Of a stretch of 26,923 bases of DNA, positions 13,067-20,777 are shown in pieces. Source of the DNA: UMGS1387 sp045540015 (GTDB lineage: Bacteria; Bacillota; Clostridia; Oscillospirales; CAG-382); NCBI GenBank assembly GCA_045540015.1, contig JAZQGP010000043.1:1-26923 (forward strand), written 5' to 3'. How positions within the stretch are numbered: the first letter of the stretch is position 1; the number at the start of each line of letters is the position of its first letter. The position numbers and the translations under genes are program-made. Below the pieces are notes generated by a model, which had not been told where the DNA came from, did no database searches, and saw only the letters and a program-made list of their open reading frames with translations.

Positions 13067-14299
13067 CTATATTACTTGAAATATGTAAAACTTCAGATAA
13101 TCCGTCTCCGGCACATTCCATAAAATCGGGTGGTCGGGACTTTGCCTGCGCACTTCAATCTGCCGAAGTGAAACACACGCATCCTTTGCTGCATCGTGCA
13201 GCATCTTGCAGAAAAGACCGTCCGTCATAAAGTGCGAGCAGGAGCAGGTTGCAAGATATCCGCCTCTTGGCAGAAGCTTCATTGCTTTCATGTTTATTTC
13301 CTTGTATCCGCGCAGAGCCTTGTCAACCGTTGCACGGCTCTTTGTAAACGCAGGCGGGTCAAGGATGATGTAGTCGTAGTCGCGTTTTCCCTCGTTGTAC
13401 ATGCTTGTCAGCAGGTCAAACACGTCCTCGCATATAAAGCTCATGTTGTTTTCAAGCCCGTTAAGACGCGCATTTTTCTCAGACATCTTTACGGCGTCTG
13501 AAGAAATGTCAACCGCCGTTACGTGTGCAGCACCCGCTTTTGCGGCATTGAGCGCAAACGAGCCTGTGTGCGTAAAGCAGTCAAGAACGTTTTTGCCCTT
13601 GGCAATTCGGGCTGCTGAGAGCCTGTTGTACTTCTGGTCAAGAAAGAAACCTGTTTTCTGACCGTTTATGTAGTCAACTTCGTATTTTATGCCGTTTTCG
13701 ATAATTGTCACAAGTCCGTCAGTGTCGGATTTGAGACCCTCGATGCCTGTGTAAAATCCTTTGCCGACAGACATTCCTTCAAGTGTTCGCACGCTCGCTT
13801 CGTTTCGCTCGTAAATTACGTCAATGCTCTCGTTAAATTCACGCATGGCACTCACAATTATCTCAAACAGCATGCCTTTTATAAGTTCAATGCCAAGACT
13901 TAAAACCTCAACCGACAGCACGTTTTCAAACCTGTCAACCGTAAGTCCCGGAAACTGGTCAGCTTCGCCGAAAATAAGACGGCAGCACTTGAAATCGTCA
14001 CCCGGCATTACGGTTCTGCGGTAGTCTATGGCGTATTTTACGCGGCGTTCCCAGAAAGCCCTGTCGAACTTGTCGTTGGCGTTTCGTGAAATGATGCGAA
14101 CGCGTATTTTCGAGCTGTCGTTGATAAAGCCTGTGCCGAGATATGAGCCTTTTCGGCTTCGAACGTCTACAAGCGAGCCGTTCACGTATTCTCCCGATAC
14201 CTCGGTTATCTCGTCTGCATATACCCACGGATGCCCCGAATCTATGCTTCTTTTTGCCTTGTCTGTTACTGTTACAAAAATAAACGGTCTTTCTGCCAA
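13067..14299 (-). CDS. RlmI-like class I SAM-dependent rRNA (cytosine-C5) methyltransferase
   Basis: The enzyme probably methylates a 23S rRNA cytosine using S-adenosylmethionine. The 410-residue product has an N-terminal PUA-like RNA-binding domain (DSGHPWVYADEI, GSLVDVRSRKG) and a Rossmann methyltransferase domain. Visible motifs are GQKTGFFLDQ (about 213-222), LDCFTHTGSFALNAAKAGA (SAM loop, about 239-257), DPPAFTKSR (about 314-322) and ATCSCSHFM (about 350-358), whose cysteine is the expected catalytic thiol. The frame extends 32 codons upstream with a poor sequence made of hairpins. I chose the TTG at 14299 because CGGGAGG stands 8 nt before it and the protein then starts as family members do. 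The promoter is at 14459-14487. Exact target base is not determined by sequence. Confidence 0.88.
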   Translation of the reverse strand: MAERPFIFVTVTDKAKRSIDSGHPWVYADEITEVSGEYVNGSLVDVRSRKGSYLGTGFINDSSKIRVRIISRNANDKFDRAFWERRVKYAIDYRRTVMPGDDFKCCRLIFGEADQFPGLTVDRFENVLSVEVLSLGIELIKGMLFEIIVSAMREFNESIDVIYERNEASVRTLEGMSVGKGFYTGIEGLKSDTDGLVTIIENGIKYEVDYINGQKTGFFLDQKYNRLSAARIAKGKNVLDCFTHTGSFALNAAKAGAAHVTAVDISSDAVKMSEKNARLNGLENNMSFICEDVFDLLTSMYNEGKRDYDYIILDPPAFTKSRATVDKALRGYKEINMKAMKLLPRGGYLATCSCSHFMTDGLFCKMLHDAAKDACVSLRQIEVRRQSPDHPILWNVPETDYLKFYIFQVI

Positions 14300-14325
14300 T
14301 GTAGGTGCCTCCCGAAAAGGAATTT

Positions 14326-14388
14326 CGCACGTTGCTGCGTGCGACAAGGACTGCTCGTCCTTGACCTCGGTCGCTTCTTGAAAGAAGC
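14326..14388. repeat. Four abutting short hairpins in the methyltransferase leader
   Basis: Four perfect stems follow one another almost without gap: CGCACG/CGTGCG (14326-14343), CAAGGAC/GTCCTTG (14345-14363), GACC/GGTC (14363-14372) and GCTTCTT/AAGAAGC (14373-14388). They lie in the 5' leader, between the promoter and the TTG start at 14299. The stems differ in sequence, so this is not a tandem duplication of one hairpin. Confidence 0.65.
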
Positions 14389-14423
14389 AACGCAAGAACT
14401 TTTGATGATTTTTTAAAACTCAA

Positions 14424-14444
14424 GGCGACCCTTTTTCGGTCGCC
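14424..14444 (-). promoter_or_regulatory. GC-rich leader hairpin, possible weak terminator/attenuator
   Basis: GGCGACC (14424-14430) and GGTCGCC (14438-14444) form a 7-bp stem. On the minus strand it is followed by TTGAGTTTTAAAAAA, only a partial U-run. It sits about 10-15 nt into the methyltransferase transcript, upstream of the four hairpins. Confidence 0.4.
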
Positions 14445-14458
14445 CGTTATACGTGCAT

Positions 14459-14487
14459 ATAATAACATAATTTGTATAAAATGTCAA
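14459..14487 (-). promoter_or_regulatory. Promoter of the rRNA methyltransferase gene
   Basis: The minus strand has TTGACA at 14487-14482 and TATTAT at 14464-14459 with 17 bp between. This gives a leader of about 150 nt before the TTG start at 14299. It is divergent from the serS promoter about 60 bp away. Confidence 0.75.
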
Positions 14488-14545
14488 GTAGAGGCGTGAT
14501 TTTGACACGTGCAAGGTGCAATAAAGCGAAAATTGTAAAACTCTC

Positions 14546-14574
14546 TTGACAAATTGCACTTTTTACTATATAAT
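14546..14574 (+). promoter_or_regulatory. Promoter of the T-box-serS-nadA unit
   Basis: TTGACA (14546-14551) and TATAAT (14569-14574), both consensus, are separated by 17 bp. Transcription would begin about 14581, at the head of the T-box leader. Confidence 0.88.
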
Positions 14575-14580
14575 CATCTC

Positions 14581-14798
14581 AATCGACGATGGAGAAAAGT
14601 AGTCTGATGCCGCCGTAAAGAGAGAAGGGACAAGGCTGGAAGCCCTTTCGGAAAGTGCACCTTACGAATTCCGCTCCTGAGATACCGCGCGATGAGTGCG
14701 GCGTGTTTTCCGCGTTAAGGAAAGTGAGTTAAACACAAGGTGGTACCGTGTTTTTAAGCACCCTTGAGACCAAAGAAAGGTCTTAGGGGATTTTTTGT
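14581..14798 (+). promoter_or_regulatory. T-box riboswitch leader (seryl)
   Basis: T-box leaders sense uncharged tRNA and let transcription continue into an aminoacyl-tRNA synthetase gene. The conserved antiterminator box AAGGTGGTACCGTG is at 14737-14750. It is followed by a terminator with an 11-bp stem, CCCTTGAGACC (14761-14771) with GGTCTTAGGGG (14779-14789), and a T-run. Stem I elements lie at about 14590-14700 (for example AGAGAGAAGGGAC). The serine specificity follows from the gene downstream; TCC within GAATTCCGC is a possible specifier codon, but I have not folded stem I to prove it. Confidence 0.9.
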
Positions 14799-14846
14799 TT
14801 TTTCGGCAAAAATAATATTATATATAACCCTAAGGAGAAAAGAAAA

Positions 14847-16133
14847 ATGCTTGACATCAGATTTTTAAGAGAAAACCCCGATATCGTAAAGCAGAACATC
14901 AAAAACAAGTTCCAGGATTCAAAGCTCCCTCTCGTTGACGAGGTAATCGAGCTTGACGAAAAGCAGAGAGCGCTTAAAACAGAGGCTGAAGCTATCCGTG
15001 CGGACAGAAATAAGTACTCAAAGGAAATCGGCTTCCTTATGGCAAAGGGTCAGAAGGACGAGGCTGAGGAAGTTAAGAAAAAGGTTACAGCAAACGCAGA
15101 AAGACTTGCCGAAATCGAGGAAGAGGAATCGGTTCTTGCTGAGCGTGTAAAGACCATCATGATGACAATACCCAACATCATCGACCCGTCCGTTCCGATT
15201 GGTAAGGACGACTCTGAGAACGTTGAAGTCCAGAAGTACGGCGAGCCTGTGACTCCCGACTTTGAAATTCCTTACCATACCGACATTTTTGAAACCTTCG
15301 ACGGCATTGACCTCGACAGCGCAAGAAGAGTTGCAGGTAACGGGTTTTACTATCTCATGGGCGATATCGCACGTCTTCACTCGGCTGTTATTTCCTACGC
15401 AAGAGATTTCATGATTAACAGAGGATTTACCTACTGCATACCGCCCTTTATGATCCGTTCTGACGTTGTAACGGGCGTTATGAGCTTTGCGGAAATGGAA
15501 GCAATGATGTATAAGATTGAGGGCGAGGACCTTTACCTTATCGGTACAAGCGAACACTCAATGATTGGTAAATTTATTGACCAGATTGTTCCCGAGGAAA
15601 AGCTTCCTTATACTCTCACAAGCTACTCTCCTTGCTTCCGTAAGGAAAAGGGCGCACACGGTATTGAGGAACGCGGTGTTTACAGAATCCACCAGTTTGA
15701 AAAGCAGGAAATGGTAGTTGTTTGTAAGCCTGAGGACAGCATGATGTGGTTTGATAAGCTCTGGCAGAATACAGTTGATTTGTTTAGAAGCCTTGACATT
15801 CCCGTAAGAACACTTGAGTGCTGCTCGGGTGACCTTGCAGACCTTAAGGTTAAGAGCGTTGACGTTGAGGCATGGAGCCCCAGACAGCAGAAGTACTTTG
15901 AAGTAGGCTCCTGCTCGAACCTTGGCGATGCACAGGCAAGACGCCTTAAAATCCGCGTGAACGGCAAGAACGGTAAATACCTTGCTCATACCCTTAATAA
16001 TACAGTTGTTGCTCCTCCCAGAATGCTTATTGCATTCGTTGAGAATAACCTTCAGGCAGACGGCTCGCTTCGTATTCCCGAAGCACTCAGACCTTACATG
16101 GGCGGAATGGAAAGAATAGAGAAGAAGAACTAA
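14847..16133 (+). CDS. serS: Seryl-tRNA synthetase
   Basis: The class II synthetase charges tRNA-Ser. The 428-residue product has the N-terminal coiled-coil arm (about 28-105, rich in K/E), motif 2 (PCFRKEKGAHGIEERGVYR, near 258-276) and motif 3 with the conserved arginine at about 392. Compared with common bacterial enzymes, the TAE loop of the active site reads T234-S-E236, and the stretch before the motif 3 arginine is LNNTVVAPPR instead of the usual LNGS.LAVGR. It is thus a variant lineage rather than the standard bacterial type; activity is still expected. The ATG at 14847 has AAGGAGAAAAGAAAA upstream. Control is by the T-box leader. nadA follows 29 bp later without a terminator. Confidence 0.95.
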   Translation: MLDIRFLRENPDIVKQNIKNKFQDSKLPLVDEVIELDEKQRALKTEAEAIRADRNKYSKEIGFLMAKGQKDEAEEVKKKVTANAERLAEIEEEESVLAERVKTIMMTIPNIIDPSVPIGKDDSENVEVQKYGEPVTPDFEIPYHTDIFETFDGIDLDSARRVAGNGFYYLMGDIARLHSAVISYARDFMINRGFTYCIPPFMIRSDVVTGVMSFAEMEAMMYKIEGEDLYLIGTSEHSMIGKFIDQIVPEEKLPYTLTSYSPCFRKEKGAHGIEERGVYRIHQFEKQEMVVVCKPEDSMMWFDKLWQNTVDLFRSLDIPVRTLECCSGDLADLKVKSVDVEAWSPRQQKYFEVGSCSNLGDAQARRLKIRVNGKNGKYLAHTLNNTVVAPPRMLIAFVENNLQADGSLRIPEALRPYMGGMERIEKKN

Positions 16134-16162
16134 CCCGACATTTTGGAAGGCAGATTGATATA

Positions 16163-17080
16163 ATGACAGTCAGAGAATTGCAGGACAAGATAATAAAGCT
16201 CAAAAAGGAAAAGGACATTTGCATACTTGCTCACAGCTATCAGCCGAGAGATATTACGGAAATAGCCGATTTTGTCGGCGATTCCTTCGGTCTTTCCGAA
16301 AAGGCGGCAGAGGTTGAGAATAAAACCGTTCTCATGTGCGGTGTGCGCTTTATGGCGGAGACGGTTAAAATACTTTCTCCCGAAAAGAAGGTCATTCTTT
16401 CTCATCCCGACGCAGGCTGCCCTATGGCAGAGCAGATGGATAAAGAGCTTATCGAGAAGATAAAAGCCGAAAGTCCGGATTATACGGTTGTGGCATATGT
16501 CAATACAACGGCGGCACTTAAAACCGTGTGCGATGTGTGCGTTACAAGTTCAAGTGCGGTTAAGGTCGTTTCCAATATTGAGAATAAAAACATTCTCTTT
16601 ATTCCCGATATAAACCTTGGCTCGTATGTTGCAAAAATGCTTCCCGATAAGAATATAAAGCTTTTACAGGGTGGTTGTCCCACTCATGCGGGAATCACCG
16701 AAAAGGAAGCACTCTCCGCAAAGAAAAGCTATCCTAAAGCAAAGTTTCTTGTGCATCCCGAATGTGTTCCCGATGTTGTAAAGCACGCAGACGTTGTGGG
16801 AAGCACAAAGGAGATTATCGACTATGCCCTGAAGAGCGATGCAAAGGAATTTATTATCGGAACAGAAAACAGCATTGTGGAATATCTCCAGTATGAATGT
16901 CCCGAAAAACGCTTCTACGCTCTTTCAAAAGACCTTGTCTGCCATAATATGAAGTTGACAACGCTTTCGGATGTTTATCACTGTTTGCTCGGTGATTTCG
17001 GTGAGGAAATTGTTCTTGACGGCGATACAATAAAGAAAGCAAGATATTGCCTTGATGAAATGCTCAGACTTGGGAAGTAA
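16163..17080 (+). CDS. nadA: Quinolinate synthase (iron-sulfur)
   Basis: NadA condenses iminoaspartate with dihydroxyacetone phosphate to quinolinate in NAD synthesis, using an oxygen-sensitive [4Fe-4S] cluster. The 305-residue length fits the short NadA type. The three cluster cysteines can be placed by family alignment at C86 (DAGCPMAEQ), C172 (LQGGCPTHAG) and C260 (LVCHNMKL); substrate residues are seen in ILAHSYQ, GVRFMAET, VTSSSAV and LVHPEC. The ATG at 16163 has TTGGAAGG upstream. It lies 29 bp after serS with no terminator between and a strong one behind it, so it should be transcribed from the seryl T-box. The usual partners nadB and nadC are not in the window. Confidence 0.95.
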   Translation: MTVRELQDKIIKLKKEKDICILAHSYQPRDITEIADFVGDSFGLSEKAAEVENKTVLMCGVRFMAETVKILSPEKKVILSHPDAGCPMAEQMDKELIEKIKAESPDYTVVAYVNTTAALKTVCDVCVTSSSAVKVVSNIENKNILFIPDINLGSYVAKMLPDKNIKLLQGGCPTHAGITEKEALSAKKSYPKAKFLVHPECVPDVVKHADVVGSTKEIIDYALKSDAKEFIIGTENSIVEYLQYECPEKRFYALSKDLVCHNMKLTTLSDVYHCLLGDFGEEIVLDGDTIKKARYCLDEMLRLGK

Positions 17081-17099
17081 GTATAAAAGCATTAATTTG

Positions 17100-17127
17100 A
17101 CTGCCTCGTTTTCGGGGCAGTTTTTTT
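17100..17127 (+). terminator. Rho-independent terminator after nadA
   Basis: ACTGCCTCG (17100-17108) pairs with CGGGGCAGT (17113-17121; one G-T pair) around a TTTT loop and is followed by seven T. It ends the serS-nadA transcript. Confidence 0.9.
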
Positions 17128-17159
17128 GTTGTCAATACTTGTTATGCAGTAAAAACCGA

Positions 17160-17189
17160 TTGACAACACACCCTCATTTATGATATGAT
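17160..17189 (+). promoter_or_regulatory. Promoter of the GLUG surface-protein gene
   Basis: TTGACA (17160-17165) is followed after 18 bp by TATGAT (17184-17189). The start of transcription would be only about 15-20 nt before the AGGAGG at 17211-17216. Confidence 0.68.
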
Positions 17190-17243
17190 ATAAGCGTATA
17201 AATATGTATAAGGAGGAAAGTGCGCATTTTTGCACGAAAGCCT

Positions 17244-20200
17244 ATGAAAAAGTCATTTACTGCGGCACTTGCGGCTATAGTTTCGGGTATATTTTGCCTT
17301 ATGTCGTTTGCCGCCGATACAGATAAAAATTTAAAACCCGTGGAGGTAGAAACCGCATTTGAAACAGCGGTGGAATATGACGGTGAAAATGATGCGGTGT
17401 CTGCAAAGCAAGACGATGAAAACGCGTCACTTTATTCGCTGCTTCTCGGAAACGGAACACAGGAGTCTCCGTATGAAATATATAATTCGTTTGACCTGTT
17501 TTACTTTGCGGACAGTATTAACATGGGTGAGGATACAACAGCCTGTTATAAGCTCATGAATGACATAGACCTTGAGGGTGAAGTGTGGACACCTGTCGGA
17601 ATGCGTACGGATACGCTTGAATTTGCCACCTGCTTTTCGGGCGTGTTTGACGGAAACGGACATACAATAAGCAATTTTTCCGTTGCAGGCAACACGCAGT
17701 ATGTCGGATTTTTCGGCTATATATATAACGGAACGGTAAAGAATCTTACTGTTTCGGATTTTGAGATTGATGTTTCGTCGGCAAACCCCTTGCTCTATGC
17801 AGGCGGACTTGTCGGAAGATGTCTTTCAGCAGGAGAGGGAAAGAGCGTTACAATTGAAAACTGCGTTGTCAAAAACGGTTCTGTCAAGGCATCGGGTGAC
17901 GGCTCGGTGTATGCAGGCGGACTTGCAGGGTATATCATGTCAAGCGAGTTTTCCGGAAAAATTACGGTAAAAAATTCAGCCTCTTATGTCAACGTCGAAG
18001 CCGAATCCGTTTCCGATGAGAAGGCTTCTGCAAGCGTTGAGGCGTATGCGGGCGGACTTGTGGGATACCTTGCCGCTACAGAGGATACAAGCCTCAGCCT
18101 CTCGCTCTGTCACGCAACAGGTGACGTAAGAGCCGTTACAACACCGAACAGCAGCTATCAGATAGGTGCGTTTGCGGGAGGTCTTACGGGCTTTGTGGGA
18201 GTAAGCGGAGGTACTTCGTCTCTTGAAATTTCCAAGTGTTACTCTCTCGGCAGCGTGTACAGCGAGTGTACATTAGCCGGATATTCGGGCGGCTTTTCGG
18301 GATATTTTTCGTCTGTTTCGGGAACAATCAGCGTTTTTGACTGTTATTCAAGCTCAAACGCATCGGCAATGACACATTCCGTTGTATCAGAAAATAACTA
18401 TGTATGCGTAGGCTCGTTTGCCAGTGCTGCAACGCCGGGAGTTCATATTGAAAATTGCTTTGTCTCCGGAAATGCCGAGGATATGGGCTCACCCGATTCA
18501 TACGCAGGCGTGCTTTTCGGATATAATTTCGGCGCATCCTCAAAAAACTGCTACTATCCCGATACTGTTGTGGTTGACGGCGCTTTGGAGAATAAGCAGG
18601 ACGCCAAGGCTGTTACTGCAGAGAATATAAACAATCCCGATTCTTATGAGGGGTTTGACTTTGAAAACACGTGGAAATTCTTTGAAGCCGGATATAAATA
18701 TCCCGTTTTTAACGAAAACGCTCATCTTTTCAGAGTTGATGTAATGTCTGCAGGAAAGATTTATGAAACATACGTTTTTGAATACGGCGAAGCTTTTGTG
18801 CTTCCCGAAAAAGCTCCCGCCGATTATTCGGACTTTGGTTACGACTATACCTTCAGTCATTGGTCGGGCTCGGAAAACGGAGAGACGGTCATAGAACAGA
18901 ATGTGCCTGTTATTGACAACATAACCGTTTATGCGGTGTTCACTTCTCGGGCAAAGCTGTTTGAGGTTGTTTTTGTAAATCAGGGAAATGTTTTCCAAAC
19001 GGAGAGTATTGCCTACGGCTCGCATATTCCGCAGCCCGAGGATATTCCGACAAAAGAAGCGGATATAAATTTCTGGTATAAGTTTGTTCGCTGGTCACGC
19101 TCAGAGGACGGCTCGGACAAAACTCCGCTTTCGGATATAACCGTCAGCGGTAATCTTACGCTGTATGCCGTATTTGAAGGCTTTGACCATTCTGTATGGG
19201 ACGGAAAAAACAACCGCAAAATTGCTTCCGGTAACGGAACACAGGCAAATCCTTATAAGATAAGCGACGGCTATGAGCTTGCCTATATGAGAATGCAGAT
19301 TAATAATGACATTGGAGAATATGCAGGTGCTTATTACGAGCTGACAGCCGACATAAATCTCGGTGGTAACGAGTGGTCGCCCATAGGCACGCCGACAAAT
19401 CCCTTTACAGGCTCGTTTGACGGAAACGGATATAAAATCCACAGCTTTGAAATGAAGCTTGCAAATGCTTATGCAGGTCTTTTCGGAATTACGCAAAATG
19501 CGGACATCGGAAGATTTTCGTTGTCGGATATTGATATTGATATAAGCAGACAAGGTGAAATCACCGCAGGCTTTGTTGCCGCAACGTCCTCAATGGACGG
19601 AAGCTTTCACGAAATAAGCGTAACAGACAGCAGCATGAAATTGTATTCCGAGCAGTTTTCTGTAGAGTCAGGCGGCATTGTCGGAAGTATGACATCAAGC
19701 GACGGCGAAAACATAGTGTCGGATTGCAGCGTCTCTGCGGACATACACGCTCACAGCGACGGTACTGAGGTTTATGCAGGCTATATAGCAGGATATGTAC
19801 ACTCAAAGGATGACGGATTTTCGGGTATTGCAAACTGCTATGCACTCGGTTCACTTTCGGCACAAGGCAAATACACATACGCAGGCGGAATTGCGGGTTA
19901 TATTGAGTCAGCAGGCCTCGGCATGAAGGATTTGGCAGGAAGCAATGCGATTTCGGACGAGCTTTCAGATAAGGATGATGCTGTAATATACGGCTGCTTT
20001 GCAGTAGGAAGCGTGAAAGCGAGCGCTGAAACCTTTGCATATGCAGGACAGATTGCGGGTGCGGCAAGCGAATACGCAAAGACCGCAGACTGCTATTATT
20101 ACGAAGAAATGAGCATTGAGGCTTATGCACAGGACGGTTCTGCACTTCTTAATCAAACGGGAATACCCTCAGCCACCGACAATTTCAGAAGAGCCGATTT

Positions 20201-20591
20201 TCTCATAGATAAGCTCGGCTTTGATTTCGTAACAGCATGGATGCTTCCCTCGGATAACGCATATATGTATCCTGTTTTAAAAATCCTCACTCTGGAAAAG
20301 CCTGTTTTCACAGTCAAAAATGTATATAACGTTGCTTCAAGCGTCAGTCTTGATGTCAGAGTAATGGCAATTGATTCCGAGGCATACAGTGTTGTTCTGT
20401 CCGTTTATTCCGACAGAGGAAGGCTTATAGGAATCAAAACTCTTAAAATTGAAGACAACACCCTCCCGACGGCACATGAGTTTAGAATGGTAATCGACCC
20501 TGTCAGAGATGCAGACTACATCAAGCTGACGGTTATTGACAATCAAAGCAGACAGCTTTTGTTCCCGACGGTGTATAAAAGCGTTGCGTAG
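17244..20591 (+). CDS. Large secreted GLUG / InlB-type repeat protein
   Basis: The ~1,115-residue protein is exported and probably works at the cell surface or outside, as an adhesin or glycan-binding protein; no enzyme motif is visible. A Sec signal peptide (MKKSFTAALAAIVSGIFCLMSFA) opens it. Two long beta-helical GLUG regions follow, each opening with GNGTQ-x-x-PY (near residues 69 and 663) and each carrying FDGNG plus repeated YAGGLVG-like turns. Between them, at about 494-651, are two InlB B / Listeria-Bacteroides repeats ending in ITVYAVF and LTLYAVF. The C-terminus has no LPxTG, SLH or membrane anchor. A GTG at 17220 is in frame but only 3 nt from AGGAGG; the ATG at 17244 gives a clean signal peptide. 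The stop codon lies in the hairpin array that follows. Confidence 0.85.
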   Translation: MKKSFTAALAAIVSGIFCLMSFAADTDKNLKPVEVETAFETAVEYDGENDAVSAKQDDENASLYSLLLGNGTQESPYEIYNSFDLFYFADSINMGEDTTACYKLMNDIDLEGEVWTPVGMRTDTLEFATCFSGVFDGNGHTISNFSVAGNTQYVGFFGYIYNGTVKNLTVSDFEIDVSSANPLLYAGGLVGRCLSAGEGKSVTIENCVVKNGSVKASGDGSVYAGGLAGYIMSSEFSGKITVKNSASYVNVEAESVSDEKASASVEAYAGGLVGYLAATEDTSLSLSLCHATGDVRAVTTPNSSYQIGAFAGGLTGFVGVSGGTSSLEISKCYSLGSVYSECTLAGYSGGFSGYFSSVSGTISVFDCYSSSNASAMTHSVVSENNYVCVGSFASAATPGVHIENCFVSGNAEDMGSPDSYAGVLFGYNFGASSKNCYYPDTVVVDGALENKQDAKAVTAENINNPDSYEGFDFENTWKFFEAGYKYPVFNENAHLFRVDVMSAGKIYETYVFEYGEAFVLPEKAPADYSDFGYDYTFSHWSGSENGETVIEQNVPVIDNITVYAVFTSRAKLFEVVFVNQGNVFQTESIAYGSHIPQPEDIPTKEADINFWYKFVRWSRSEDGSDKTPLSDITVSGNLTLYAVFEGFDHSVWDGKNNRKIASGNGTQANPYKISDGYELAYMRMQINNDIGEYAGAYYELTADINLGGNEWSPIGTPTNPFTGSFDGNGYKIHSFEMKLANAYAGLFGITQNADIGRFSLSDIDIDISRQGEITAGFVAATSSMDGSFHEISVTDSSMKLYSEQFSVESGGIVGSMTSSDGENIVSDCSVSADIHAHSDGTEVYAGYIAGYVHSKDDGFSGIANCYALGSLSAQGKYTYAGGIAGYIESAGLGMKDLAGSNAISDELSDKDDAVIYGCFAVGSVKASAETFAYAGQIAGAASEYAKTADCYYYEEMSIEAYAQDGSALLNQTGIPSATDNFRRADFLIDKLGFDFVTAWMLPSDNAYMYPVLKILTLEKPVFTVKNVYNVASSVSLDVRVMAIDSEAYSVVLSVYSDRGRLIGIKTLKIEDNTLPTAHEFRMVIDPVRDADYIKLTVIDNQSRQLLFPTVYKSVA

Positions 20592-20693
20592 CAAGGCAAC
20601 GATATAAATTCCTGCGGAATTTGCGATATGTACTTCGTACGCGATATATCTTCGATGCGATATGCTGCATTACGGCAACGAGGAATATGCAGC
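20582..20693. repeat. Array of variable hairpins joined by GCGATAT
   Basis: Short perfect hairpins of different sequence are separated by the same 7-bp linker. AAATTCC-TGC-GGAATTT (20606-20622), GTAC-TTC-GTAC (20630-20640), ATC-TTC-GAT (20648-20656) and GCTGCAT..ATGCAGC (20664-20693) are joined by GCGATAT at 20623-20629, 20641-20647 and 20657-20663; a shorter GATAT at 20601 precedes the first. A further hairpin, GTTGC..GCAAC, overlaps the stop codon of the surface-protein gene. No gene is seen between this array and the M20 peptidase. Confidence 0.75.
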
Positions 20694-20777
20694 TTGTTGT
20701 CAAGCCAAAGCTAATATAGAAATAACAAGAAAACAGCATACATCAGAATTATACAATCCAGAAAAGGAAGAGGAGAA

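Noticed and set aside
14300..14395. N-terminal extension of the rRNA methyltransferase from the ATG at 14395
   Set aside because: The 32 extra codons consist of back-to-back hairpins, have no good ribosome binding site, and do not resemble the family start; the TTG at 14299 has CGGGAGG at proper distance.
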